Shown here piece after piece: positions 26,508 to 35,218 of a stretch of 64,000 nucleotides of DNA. The stretch is from Brenneria roseae subsp. roseae. Lineage in GTDB: Bacteria; Pseudomonadota; Gammaproteobacteria; Enterobacterales; Enterobacteriaceae. The notes beneath the pieces are model-generated. The model ran no database searches and was not told the DNA's origin. It saw only the letters and a program-made list of their open reading frames with translations. Position 1 is the stretch's first letter. Each line of letters starts with the position of its first letter. The position numbers and the translations under genes are program-made. Location of the stretch: contig NZ_KZ819031.1 of the NCBI RefSeq assembly GCF_003115845.1, forward strand, positions 62,001-126,000. Reading direction: 5' to 3'.

Positions 26508-27617
26508 ATGATTGCAATACAAGCACCCGAAACCTATCTGAATCGTGATGGCGTCATCCGTTCTGTTGGCGAATTCATTACGCCTTTGGCCAAAACGGTT
26601 CTGATCGTTACCAGCCCGCAGGCCTGGCAGGCAACGGCAGAACACGTTGAGCGCAGTCTGAATCAACACGGCCTGTTTTATCAGGTTGAATTTCTGCCGG
26701 GCGATTGCACCAAGCTTGCAATCGAAGCACTGACCGCTCAGGCACGCAAATTCAAGGCCGAATTGATTCTGGGCATTGGCGGGGGACGCGTTCTGGATTC
26801 GGCGAAAGCCGTCGGCGAAGTATTGGGACAGATTCCGGTGATTACCGTTCCCACGATCGCCGCGACCTGCGCGGCCTGGTCCCCCATCAGCGTAATTTAC
26901 AGCGAAACCGGCGCGCACAACGGCCCAATCGCACTGAAGCGACTGCCGGTATGGGTTCTGGTTGACAGTGAAGTGATTGCGCAAAGCTCGTCGCGCTACC
27001 TCAAAGCCGGCATCGTGGATGCGTTGGCGAAATGGTATGAGTTCCAGCCTTATTTGCGCAATGGCGATGATGGACTGGCTCTGGCATTGAAAGCGCAGGC
27101 GGCAAGACTGGCCGTGGATACCTTCAATACTTACGGTGAACAGGCCATTAATGACAATGAGCAGCGGCAGGTGACGCCGGCATTACGCAAAGTGATTGAT
27201 GCCGTTATCGCCCTGGCCGGCGTGGCGAACAGCATGAAAGACAATGTTCCGCGGATTGGCGTCGCCCATGCCATTCATAACAGCATGACGCGTTTGCCGG
27301 CGCTTCATCATTGGCTGCACGGCGAGAAAGTAGGATTTGGCTTGGCGGCACAGGCATTTCTTGAACATGAACATGCCAGCGACAGAGCAGAGCTATTGTC
27401 GCAGCTTCATCGCTATGGCAGCCCACTGACGCTCACATTACTCGGTCTGGGCGATCGCCCGCAGCTGGTTGAGGAAATTGCGCGGGAGGTGAAAATCTCC
27501 GCCAAAATAGCGGCGCGGCTGCCCTTCTCCGTCGCGCCGGAAAACATCAAAAATGCGCTATGGAGTACCCAACAGTTGGTCCAATCCCCCCAGCGTGAAG
27601 ACAGCCGGGCCGCCTGA
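26508..27617 (+). CDS. Iron-type alcohol / hydroxycarboxylate dehydrogenase (HcxA/YbdH-like)
   Basis: A 369-residue glycerol-dehydrogenase-like enzyme. The nucleotide-binding motif GIGGGRVLDSAKAVGEVLG lies at about residues 93-111. Likely metal ligands are Asp in GIVDALAKWYEF and histidines in IGVAHAIHNSMTRL and HHWLHGEKVGFG. Length and motifs fit E. coli YbdH/HcxA, an NADPH-dependent 2-oxoacid/hydroxyacid reductase, better than GldA. ATG 26508, after GAAGAGAT, is preferred to upstream in-frame ATGs, which would add residues unlike the family. Reaction inferred from homology. Confidence 0.78.
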   Translation: MIAIQAPETYLNRDGVIRSVGEFITPLAKTVLIVTSPQAWQATAEHVERSLNQHGLFYQVEFLPGDCTKLAIEALTAQARKFKAELILGIGGGRVLDSAKAVGEVLGQIPVITVPTIAATCAAWSPISVIYSETGAHNGPIALKRLPVWVLVDSEVIAQSSSRYLKAGIVDALAKWYEFQPYLRNGDDGLALALKAQAARLAVDTFNTYGEQAINDNEQRQVTPALRKVIDAVIALAGVANSMKDNVPRIGVAHAIHNSMTRLPALHHWLHGEKVGFGLAAQAFLEHEHASDRAELLSQLHRYGSPLTLTLLGLGDRPQLVEEIAREVKISAKIAARLPFSVAPENIKNALWSTQQLVQSPQREDSRAA

Positions 27618-27626
27618 ATGACAACG

Positions 27627-27646
27627 CCCCGGAAAGGTATCCGGGG
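27627..27646. terminator. Hairpin between converging genes
   Basis: CCCCGGA and TCCGGGG pair around a six-base loop, 10 bp after the dehydrogenase stop. A T-run is lacking, so termination would be weak. Confidence 0.35.
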
Positions 27647-27703
27647 TCGTCATTGATGCCCGTTCAGCGCTAACGCCCCGGCCCGATGAAAGCCGCTATC
27701 CGC

Positions 27704-29020
27704 TCACCCTTGCGGAGCCGTTTCTATGTCAATACCTTTCAGTTCGCGTTCATAAGCCTGCGTTTTTTTCTCATCGAACTGATGTTCCCATTTGGCGACG
27801 ACCAGCACCGCCAGCGCGTTGCCGACAACATTCAGCGCCGTACGCGCCATATCCAAAATACGATCGACCCCGGCAATAAACGCCAGACCTTCCAGAGGAA
27901 TGCCCACACTGCCGAGCGTCGCCAGCAGAACAACAAAAGAAACGCCCGGCACGCCGGCAATCCCTTTTGACGTCAGCATCAAGGTCAATACCAGCACAAT
28001 TTCCTGCCCAATTGACAGTTCAATGCCATACAACTGCGCAATAAAGATGGCGGCAATACTTTGGTACAGCGTAGAACCATCAAGGTTAAAGGAATAACCG
28101 GTTGGCACGACAAAACTGGTAATCGATTTCGGCGCGCCATACGCTTCCATTTTTTCAATAATACGCGGCAATACCGTCTCAGAACTGGCCGTAGAGTAAG
28201 AGAGAATCAATTCATCTTTCAGGATTCGAATCAGCGTGGTGATGCGCAATTTACATAAACGGGCCACGCTGCCCAGAACCACCAGGGCGAAAAACAGAAT
28301 CGAGGCATAAACCAGAATCACCAGTTTCGCTAACGGCCACAGTGAGGCAAAACCAAAGTTGGCCACCGTCACCGAAATCAGGGCAAATACCCCTACCGGC
28401 GCATAGCGCATGATCATATGCGTCACTTTAAACATGGTTTCGGATACGCCGCGGAACACGTTCAGCAACGGATCGCGCTGCTCTCTGGGTAAAGAAGACA
28501 AGCCCAGCCCGAACAGTACCGAAAAGAAAATAATCGGCAGCATATCCCCTCTGGCGAGGGCCGCAAAGATATTGGGCGGAATCAACGACAGGATGGTAGC
28601 GACCAGACTATGTGAGCCGCTTTGAACCTGCTCGGTGGTTTTTTCATATTGCGAGATATCGACAGAAGTCAGCATCGACATATCGATGCCCTGTCCCGGC
28701 TGGAACACGTTCGCCAGCGTGATGCCCAGAACGATGGCTATCGTGGTGATGACCTCAAAATAAATGATGGTCTTCAGACCAATCCGCCCCAGCTTTTTCG
28801 CATCCCCAACGCCGGCAATACCGACAATCAGCGTAGCGATAACAATGGGCACGACAATCATTTTAATCAGGCGGATAAAGATATCGCCCGCAGGACTGAG
28901 AATATTACTGATGAGCCATTGGCGACTCTCGGCCTGTTCATGCAACACCGCGCCGAGTGCGATACCAAGAACCAATGCAATGAGGATTTGCCAGGCAAGG
29001 CTGATTTTCTGCGTTTTCAT
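27704..29020 (-). CDS. gltP: Proton/glutamate-aspartate symporter GltP
   Basis: A 438-residue DAACS-family transporter. Signatures are SYSTASSETVLPRIIEKMEA (serine-rich re-entrant loop), the SFNLDGSTLYQSIAAIFIAQ helix, and GIAGVPGVSFVVLLATLGSV. Sequence and length match E. coli GltP (437 residues), which takes up glutamate and aspartate with protons. ATG 29020 (MKTQKISLAWQ) follows GGAAAA; upstream in-frame ATGs lack ribosome sites. It is monocistronic. Confidence 0.92.
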   Translation of the reverse strand: MKTQKISLAWQILIALVLGIALGAVLHEQAESRQWLISNILSPAGDIFIRLIKMIVVPIVIATLIVGIAGVGDAKKLGRIGLKTIIYFEVITTIAIVLGITLANVFQPGQGIDMSMLTSVDISQYEKTTEQVQSGSHSLVATILSLIPPNIFAALARGDMLPIIFFSVLFGLGLSSLPREQRDPLLNVFRGVSETMFKVTHMIMRYAPVGVFALISVTVANFGFASLWPLAKLVILVYASILFFALVVLGSVARLCKLRITTLIRILKDELILSYSTASSETVLPRIIEKMEAYGAPKSITSFVVPTGYSFNLDGSTLYQSIAAIFIAQLYGIELSIGQEIVLVLTLMLTSKGIAGVPGVSFVVLLATLGSVGIPLEGLAFIAGVDRILDMARTALNVVGNALAVLVVAKWEHQFDEKKTQAYERELKGIDIETAPQG

Positions 29021-29429
29021 GTGATTTTCCGTTTTAAAACTCCTCGCCATGAACGCATGGCGATATCGCAAATTTCGGCTCAAGGTAAGCCGTAAAATAA
29101 GCGTGGAGACAGCATATTTGATGAACCGCTATCGATGTTTTCCCATACCCGCGTGAAAAGTGAATCACATAGTTATTCAATAAAAACGCACAAGTATTTG
29201 TATCTAAAAACAAAACATCTAGCATAAGTTATTGTTATGGCGTGGAATGCTACTATCCCCCCACGGTGAGATCAAGTGGATTATGGGAGCAACAAATCAT
29301 AATTATGCTTAATCAATGACAGCGAGACGGGCCGAATCACAGCAGCGTTACGGCAATTATTGCGGGGAATGACGCCCGCCAGCGACAAGAAAATCGCTGG
29401 CTGGAAACAACGTCAGGCAAGCATCCTGC
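29021..29429. other. Intergenic region between gltP and cbl
   Basis: These 409 bp have no supported gene. The part near gltP is AT-rich promoter DNA. Near cbl, GCCAGCGA (29378-29385) pairs with TCGCTGGC (29394-29401) as a hairpin 29 bp beyond the cbl stop, without a clear T-run; it is a weak terminator candidate for cbl. Confidence 0.45.
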
Positions 29430-30383
29430 TTAGATCTGGTAATCGATAACCGTATCGTCATGATCGCTGAAAACCCGATCTTTAATTTCAGTCAAAGAGA
29501 GTTCCGTGTTACAAAGCTGAATGAACTTCCAGGCATAGTTACGCTGTAGTTGATGTTTTTTCAACCCCAGCCAAACCGTATTCGCTTCAAATAAATGTTC
29601 CGCATTCAGTTTGACTAATCCTTTATCCCGATCGGGATCGTAAGAATGGTCGGCGACGATCCCGACGCCAAGCCCCAACTCGACATAGGTTTTAATCACA
29701 TCCGAGTCCTGTGCGCTCAGGGTAATATCCGGGGACATTCCGGCGGCCTGAAATGCCCGATCCAAACGGGAACGTCCGGTAATCCCCTGCCGATAGGTAA
29801 TCAGCGGCACGGTATTGAGTTTCTCCAGCGTTAATACCGGTTCCCTCGCCAACGGATGGTTTTCCGGCACAATGACCGAATGATGCCAACGGTAATAGGG
29901 AAAAGCCGCCAGCGCCGTTTCATTAATCAGTTGCTCGCTGGCAATGCCGATATCGGCGTCTCCCGTATGCAGCATCGCCACAATTTCATCCGGCGTTCCC
30001 TGATTTAACACCAGACGCACCTGCGGATACAGCGCCCGAAACTCTTTGATCACCTGTGGCAGGCTATAGCGGGCCTGTGTGTGCGTGGTCGCGATCACCA
30101 GTTGCCCCGTGTCGTTATTGGTAAAGACGTTGGCCAGACGACGGATATTGCTGGCGTCGTTCAGAATCCTTTCTGCGACAATCAACAGCTCTTTGCCTGG
30201 TTCAGTCATTCCCAGCAACCGTTTCCCGCGACGGATAAATATTTCAATCCCCAACTCCTCTTCCAGCTCACGAATATGCCGGCTTACACCAGATTGAGAG
30301 GTAAACAGCGTATTCGCCACCTCGGTCAGGTTGTAATTGCAGCGCGCAGATTCACGAATAATTTTCAGTTGCTGAAAGTTCAC
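29430..30383 (-). CDS. cbl: LysR-type regulator of sulfonate use, Cbl
   Basis: A 317-residue CysB/Cbl-type regulator. The N-terminal winged helix begins MNFQQLKIIRESARCNYNLT and includes LFTSQSGVSRHIRELEEELG. The effector domain carries ATTHTQARYSLPQVI and LITYRQGITGRSR, the thiosulfate/sulfate/APS pocket region. It tracks E. coli Cbl along its whole length, including the shared C-terminal IDYQI. In E. coli Cbl activates tau and ssu genes during sulfate starvation. Its position 10 kb from two Tau-type importers fits control of those genes. CysB is the alternative, but the C-terminus favours Cbl. Confidence 0.88.
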   Translation of the reverse strand: MNFQQLKIIRESARCNYNLTEVANTLFTSQSGVSRHIRELEEELGIEIFIRRGKRLLGMTEPGKELLIVAERILNDASNIRRLANVFTNNDTGQLVIATTHTQARYSLPQVIKEFRALYPQVRLVLNQGTPDEIVAMLHTGDADIGIASEQLINETALAAFPYYRWHHSVIVPENHPLAREPVLTLEKLNTVPLITYRQGITGRSRLDRAFQAAGMSPDITLSAQDSDVIKTYVELGLGVGIVADHSYDPDRDKGLVKLNAEHLFEANTVWLGLKKHQLQRNYAWKFIQLCNTELSLTEIKDRVFSDHDDTVIDYQI

Positions 30384-30780
30384 TTTTCACCCCGTCGTTA
30401 GTATTACGTTCCAGCCTTATACCCTGAATAATTCGGGTTGCATGAAGGCGGTCAGCGATTCGGGAGACAAATCCGCCGGGGCGAGGCCCATGAAGGGGCC
30501 GGGTAACGAGCGCGGCCAACGCACATGCAACTTGAAGTATGACGGGTATATCCAATGGCTATTGCAGACAATAGGTATATTGATACGAAGGAATGGGGCT
30601 CAGGACAAATACGGAAATGGTTTTTATTATGCTCTTTTGTACTATAGAAAATAACATACTGATATTAATGATATTAAAATTGAGCAATCTGTATCCCCTG
30701 CTGAAGAATCATCTGAATCCGTTTTTTGGGGAATTCAGGTTGCGCTTGACTTATTTTGCCTCATTTGTATTTTTAAGGAC
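30384..30780. other. Intergenic region between cbl and the GlxA-type regulator
   Basis: 397 bp. It holds a full-length TATACCC repeat (30418-30550), then AT-rich DNA with a likely promoter and the AAGGAC ribosome site for the gene at 30781. No small gene is supported. Confidence 0.5.
30418..30550. repeat. Full-length TATACCC/GGGTATA intergenic repeat (133 bp)
   Basis: The left end TATACCCTGAATAATTCGG followed by GTTGCATG is an imperfect inverse of the right end (CATGCAACTTGAAGTATGAC, then GGGTATA). The interior includes a GC-rich arm (CGGGAGACAAATCCGCCGGG). Similar elements are common between genes in Pectobacteriaceae and other Enterobacterales. It has no coding capacity and resembles a MITE. 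Confidence 0.75.
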
Positions 30781-31761
30781 ATGCACACATTCCTGATTAT
30801 TGTCCCCGAAGGGGGAATGCTATTCGAAGCGGCGGGGATTGCCGACATCCTGACGCAGGCTAATCGCCTGAGGCCGGAGGATTCGCCTAATCCGCGCTAC
30901 CAGGTGACAATCGCCACCACCCAGCCTCATCACGTTGTTCATGGGCAGTCAGGGCTGAATCTTCTGGCGGATCACCGTCTCTCGGATCTCGATCCCGCGC
31001 TGGAACGCGATACCATCATGATCACGGGAAGAGGATTAACCGAGGAAGAAGGCGCCGTCGTCGCGGATTGGGTTCGCCGCGCCGCCCCCAAAGCGCGGCG
31101 CGTCGTTTCTGTCTGTGGGGGCGCATTGATCCTCGCCCAGACCGGCCTGCTTGATGGGCGCCGGGCCACTACGCACTGGCGATTGCTGGATACGCTGCAA
31201 TCCCGTTTTCCCAAAGTGAAAGTCGAAAGAGGGCCTATCTATATTCAGGACGGCGCAATATGGACTTCGGCCGGCGTCAGTTCGGGGTTCGATCTCACGC
31301 TGGCGCTCGTCGAAGACGATCACGGCTTCACTCTGGCTCGCGATGTCGCACAAGACCTCGTCATGTTCCTGCGCAGACCTGGCGGCCAATCGCAATTCAG
31401 CCGCTATATCCTGAACCAGGCCAAAAAACCCGGCCCGATTCGCGATCTCCAGTCCTGGATCCTTGAGAACCTCGCCCACGACCTGTCAGTCGAAAAGCTG
31501 GCGGACCGCGTCGCCATGAGCCCGCGTAACTTCACGCGCGTGTTTACCCGTGAGACCGGGACGACGCCGGCCAAATATGTAGAAGAAGTGCGCCTGGATG
31601 CAGCCAGACAACGTCTGGAACAGGGCGCGGAAAAACTTGAACAGGTCGCGGAAGCGACCGGATTCGGCAATAGTCTCAATCTGCGCCGTGTTTTTGAAAG
31701 AAACCTGCAACTCACGCCGACGGAATACCGCGAACGCTTTTGCTCCCGCATGTTGGCGTAA
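30781..31761 (+). CDS. GlxA-type AraC-family transcriptional regulator
   Basis: A 326-residue regulator with an N-terminal DJ-1/PfpI-like domain (about residues 1-190; VVSVCGGALILAQTGLLDGR with the nucleophile-elbow Cys) and a C-terminal AraC double helix-turn-helix (about 220-326; LADRVAMSPRNFTRVFTRET and EATGFGNSLNLRRVFERNLQ). It is followed after 78 bp by a GAPDH gene in the same direction, which is its probable target. Base use is richer in G and C than the DNA just upstream. The effector is unknown. Confidence 0.88.
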   Translation: MHTFLIIVPEGGMLFEAAGIADILTQANRLRPEDSPNPRYQVTIATTQPHHVVHGQSGLNLLADHRLSDLDPALERDTIMITGRGLTEEEGAVVADWVRRAAPKARRVVSVCGGALILAQTGLLDGRRATTHWRLLDTLQSRFPKVKVERGPIYIQDGAIWTSAGVSSGFDLTLALVEDDHGFTLARDVAQDLVMFLRRPGGQSQFSRYILNQAKKPGPIRDLQSWILENLAHDLSVEKLADRVAMSPRNFTRVFTRETGTTPAKYVEEVRLDAARQRLEQGAEKLEQVAEATGFGNSLNLRRVFERNLQLTPTEYRERFCSRMLA

Positions 31762-31839
31762 ATTGATCTATAAACGTCATTTACGCCATTCTTCTTCCTC
31801 TCTAGAGTGGAAGAAGGACAATTAACAAAGGTATTCATC

Positions 31840-32850
31840 ATGGTCAACGTTGGTATCAATGGGTTCGGAAGAATCGGTCGTAATGTCTTACGCGCGGCAT
31901 TGGGTCGCAGCGATTTCCAGGTTGTGGCGATCAACGACCTGACGGACAGCAAGACTCTGGCCCATCTCCTGAAATACGATTCACTCTCTGGCACCTTGCC
32001 GGTCAGCGTCGAAGCGGTTGATGACCGGTTGGTGCTTGATGGCAGGCCCATCCGTGTTTTCTCAGAAAGAGATCCCGGTTCGATCCCTTGGGGGAGCGTT
32101 GGCGTCGACATCGTGATCGAAGCCACCGGGTTTTTCACCGAAAAATCCAGAGCCGAGGTGCATATTACGAAAGGGGGCGCCAAGCGAGTCATCATCTCCG
32201 CGCCCGGGAAAGGTGACGACATCACGGTGGTGATGGGCGTCAATCATGAACAGTACGATCCAGCCCGCCATCAGGTTGTCAGCAACGGAAGTTGTACCAC
32301 CAACGGCCTTGCCCCCGCGGTTCAGGTGCTCCATCAAACCTTCGGCATTGAGTATGGCCTGATGAACACCACTCATGCCTATACCAACAGTCAGGCGCTG
32401 CACGACCAACCGGAAAAGGATTTGCGCGGCGCCCGGGCCGCGGCCCTCTCGATCGTGCCTTACTCCAGCGGGGCCGCCAAAGCGATCGGCAAAGTTATTC
32501 CGGAATTGGATGGCCGTCTGACCGGCTACTCCCTGCGGGTTCCGGTTCCGGTGGTTTCTATCGTCGACCTGTCGGTTACCCTGAAACGCGACGTCACGGT
32601 AGACGAAATCAATAGCGCTTTTCGCAAGGCCGCGGAGTCCGGTCCTCTCCAGGGCATTCTCGGTTACAGCGACGAACCGCTGGTATCAAGCGATTATCAG
32701 GGAGACCCGCGGTCATCCATTATTGATGGGCTTTCAACGCTGGTCATCGGCGGCAGGCTGGTCAAGATCCTGGCATGGTACGACAACGAATGGGGCTTTT
32801 CTAATCGCCTCATTGATTTGGCATTGCTGATGGAAAAACGGGGATTGTGA
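31840..32850 (+). CDS. Type I glyceraldehyde-3-phosphate dehydrogenase, probable second copy
   Basis: A 336-residue phosphorylating GAPDH homologue. NAD site GINGFGRIGR; Asp33 in INDLTD implies NAD preference. Catalytic Cys152 (SNGSCTTN) and His179 (NTTHAYTN) are present, as is WYDNEWGFSNR near the end. The normally conserved second cysteine (NCLAP) is glycine here (NGLAP). Pairing with a GlxA-type regulator, not a glycolytic operon, suggests a specialised paralogue: inhibitor- or oxidant-tolerant, or acting on another phosphorylated aldehyde. ATG 31840 (MVNVGINGFGR), after AAAGG, is preferred to an in-frame start 11 codons upstream. Confidence 0.9.
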   Translation: MVNVGINGFGRIGRNVLRAALGRSDFQVVAINDLTDSKTLAHLLKYDSLSGTLPVSVEAVDDRLVLDGRPIRVFSERDPGSIPWGSVGVDIVIEATGFFTEKSRAEVHITKGGAKRVIISAPGKGDDITVVMGVNHEQYDPARHQVVSNGSCTTNGLAPAVQVLHQTFGIEYGLMNTTHAYTNSQALHDQPEKDLRGARAAALSIVPYSSGAAKAIGKVIPELDGRLTGYSLRVPVPVVSIVDLSVTLKRDVTVDEINSAFRKAAESGPLQGILGYSDEPLVSSDYQGDPRSSIIDGLSTLVIGGRLVKILAWYDNEWGFSNRLIDLALLMEKRGL

Positions 32851-33005
32851 CAGTCCATCGCCCCTCGGCCTTTGGTCGAGGGGCGACACGGACGATCAAT
32901 CTCCACGCTTCCCGGTATTGAACGTTATCATGCGCGGTTTCTCGTTATTCCTTTGAACCCCACCGTCTCAGCCTCTAGACTAGGCGTCCTCTATCCATCA
33001 TTTTA

Positions 33006-33983
33006 ATGAATAACGGGTTTACGATGCTCACTGGCGTTTTTTTCGCCCTCTCGGCAGGGTTAATGTGGGGATTGATTTTCGTTGGTCCAGTCATTGTGCC
33101 GGAATACCCGGCAGCCTTACAGTCAACCGGACGTTACCTCGCTTTCGGGCTGATCGCCATCCCTCTGGCCTGGCTGGATCGTCATAGACTGCGTCAATTA
33201 AGCCGCCAGGACTGGTTTGAAGCGCTGAAACTCACCGCGATCGGCAATCTGCTGTATTACTTCTGCCTGGCCAGCGCAATCCAGCGTACCGGCGCGCCCG
33301 TTTCAACCATGATTATTGGTACGTTGCCGGTGGTTATTTCGGTCACCGCCAATCTGCTGTACAGCAAACGCGATGGCCGAATCGCCTGGCGACGGCTTGC
33401 GCCGGGGTTGATACTGATTGTCGCCGGGCTGATTTGCGTCAATATTGCGGAATTGAAAGGATCGGAAGCGCCATTGGATCTTTGGCGTTATTTAAGTGGC
33501 ATCGTGCTGGCCTTCATTTCCGTCGCCTGCTGGACCTGGTATCCGCTGCGTAACGCCCGCTGGTTGCGTGAGCATGTGGACAAAACGCCTACCACCTGGG
33601 CCACGGCACAGGGTCTGGTTACGCTGCCTCTGGCGATGCTGGGCTATCTGCTGGTCTGTACCCACCTTGCCCTGACCCGTGAAGGGTTCGCATTACCCTT
33701 CGGCCCGCGTCCGGCCGTATTTATCCCGCTGATGATCGCCATTGGGCTATTTTGCTCGTGGCTGGGAACGCTCTGCTGGAACGAAGCCAGCCAGCGGTTG
33801 CCGACGGTACTGGTTGGTCCGTTGATTGTCTTCGAGACGCTGGCCGGTCTGACGTATTCGTTTATGATTCGCCAGTCCTGGCCTCCGCTGCTCACGCTGT
33901 GCGGCGTGGGCTGTCTGGTGGCCGGCGTGATTTATGCCATGCGGGTTAAGCCACGGCCGATGGTTGTGCCAGTGCCGGTATAG
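33006..33983 (+). CDS. EamA/DMT-family membrane transporter
   Basis: A 325-residue membrane protein with about ten helices in two EamA repeats (first LTGVFFALSAGLMWGLIFVG, second near IALPL/IGLFCSWLGTLCWNEASQ). Such proteins export amino acids or other metabolites. The start may be ATG 33006 or ATG 33024; neither has a strong ribosome site. It lies 155 bp after the GAPDH gene in the same direction, with no evident terminator between. Substrate unknown. Confidence 0.82.
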   Translation: MNNGFTMLTGVFFALSAGLMWGLIFVGPVIVPEYPAALQSTGRYLAFGLIAIPLAWLDRHRLRQLSRQDWFEALKLTAIGNLLYYFCLASAIQRTGAPVSTMIIGTLPVVISVTANLLYSKRDGRIAWRRLAPGLILIVAGLICVNIAELKGSEAPLDLWRYLSGIVLAFISVACWTWYPLRNARWLREHVDKTPTTWATAQGLVTLPLAMLGYLLVCTHLALTREGFALPFGPRPAVFIPLMIAIGLFCSWLGTLCWNEASQRLPTVLVGPLIVFETLAGLTYSFMIRQSWPPLLTLCGVGCLVAGVIYAMRVKPRPMVVPVPV

Positions 33984-34007
33984 GCGGCGTTTTCAGGGTA
34001 AACCCGA

Positions 34008-34508
34008 TCACGCGCCACTCGCTAATTGCCGGAACAGCGCAACCAGCTGTTCCTCATTTCTTGCGCCCTGATGCAGCTCCAGCACCTTGCCATTACGGTC
34101 AATGGCGAACGAGGTCGGCGTACCTATGACCTGATAACGCTCCCTGGTGATACCCAGTTGATCGCGGACAACCGGATAGGTGATCTTGTGATGTGCCAGC
34201 AAAGAGGAAATATCCACAGCATCAGGATCGGTATTCACTGCCACCACCACCACTTTATCGCCATAGTCTTTGCTGAGTTTTTCCAGCGTACTCATCTCAG
34301 CCAGACACCCACCACAGCCCGAAGACCAGAAATTCAGATACACGCTTTTCCCCTGCCAGCGGGATAAATCCACCTGCTGTCCGGCCAAATCGTAAGCCGC
34401 AAGCGCCGGCGCTTTAGCGCCGATGCTCACCTGATCTTCTTTACAACCGCCAAGCAACGCCAGCATTCCCAACAGGAAAACGGCGTTGAGAGTATTACGC
34501 CATAGCAT
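34008..34508 (-). CDS. TlpA-like thioredoxin-fold lipoprotein
   Basis: A 166-residue periplasmic lipoprotein. The lipobox LLGGC puts the lipidated residue at Cys22. The thioredoxin fold carries a CGGC redox pair (Cys65, Cys68) in FWSSGCGGCLAEM and the cis-Pro segment IGTPTSF. It is the last gene of the iron-uptake operon and overlaps the ATPase gene by 14 bp. The Campylobacter p19 locus likewise ends in thioredoxin-like genes, perhaps to keep the DUF2318 protein or P19 reduced. Confidence 0.88.
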   Translation of the reverse strand: MLWRNTLNAVFLLGMLALLGGCKEDQVSIGAKAPALAAYDLAGQQVDLSRWQGKSVYLNFWSSGCGGCLAEMSTLEKLSKDYGDKVVVVAVNTDPDAVDISSLLAHHKITYPVVRDQLGITRERYQVIGTPTSFAIDRNGKVLELHQGARNEEQLVALFRQLASGA

Positions 34509-35214
34509 GATGGTTAATCTCCTCGCTTAGATACTTACCGTGTTGTAAACGGATAATGCGGTCGGCAAACTTACCGAGTTCAGGGTTATGCGTCACCATC
34601 ACGATAGTACGCCCCTGACGGTGCAAATCCTTCAACAGATCCAATACTCGCTGTTCGTTCTCTTCGTCCAGATTCCCTGTCGGTTCATCGGCGAAAATGA
34701 CTGGCGGTTCATTCACCAGCGCACGGGCAATACACACCCGCTGCTGCTCGCCGCCGGACAGCTGGCTGGGCAGATGGTCCACCCGGTGCGCCAGTCCGAC
34801 CTGCTCCAGCACCCGCCGCGCCGCGGCTTCATCTACGACGCTGTGGTAATGCTGGGCCAGCATGATATTTTCCAGCGCGGTCAAAAAAGGAATCAAATGG
34901 AACTGCTGAAAGACCAGACCAATTTTATCCGCCCTGAATTTGCGCCGCCCTTCTTCATCCAGCGCCGCGGCGTCAATGCCGTCCAACAGCACCTGCCCGT
35001 CACTCACCGTATCCAGACAGGTAAGAATGTTCATCAGCGTCGTCTTGCCCGAGCCGGACGCGCCCATAATGGCCACGAACTCGCCGCGGGCGATGCGAAT
35101 ATTGATATTCTCCAGCGCGGTAACCTGACCAAAGCGTTTATAAAGCTGGCGAGTTTCAATCACCGCCTCTTCCGGGGCCGGCTCCGCCGCCTGAACCTGT
35201 ATTGCTAAGGACAT
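34495..35214 (-). CDS. ABC transporter ATPase of the P19/Fet iron operon
   Basis: A 239-residue MacB/LolD-type ATPase with Walker [11 protein letters not shown]-loop FQQFHLIPF, signature LSGGEQQR and Walker [13 protein letters not shown]. It serves the two FtsX-type permeases encoded upstream (35219-36358 and 36348-37637). It corresponds to the ATPase gene (Cj1663) of the Campylobacter p19 locus. The energy may drive iron release or handling in the periplasm; this is not established. Confidence 0.88.
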   Translation of the reverse strand: MSLAIQVQAAEPAPEEAVIETRQLYKRFGQVTALENINIRIARGEFVAIMGASGSGKTTLMNILTCLDTVSDGQVLLDGIDAAALDEEGRRKFRADKIGLVFQQFHLIPFLTALENIMLAQHYHSVVDEAAARRVLEQVGLAHRVDHLPSQLSGGEQQRVCIARALVNEPPVIFADEPTGNLDEENEQRVLDLLKDLHRQGRTIVMVTHNPELGKFADRIIRLQHGKYLSEEINHHAMA

Positions 35215-35218
35215 CGCA

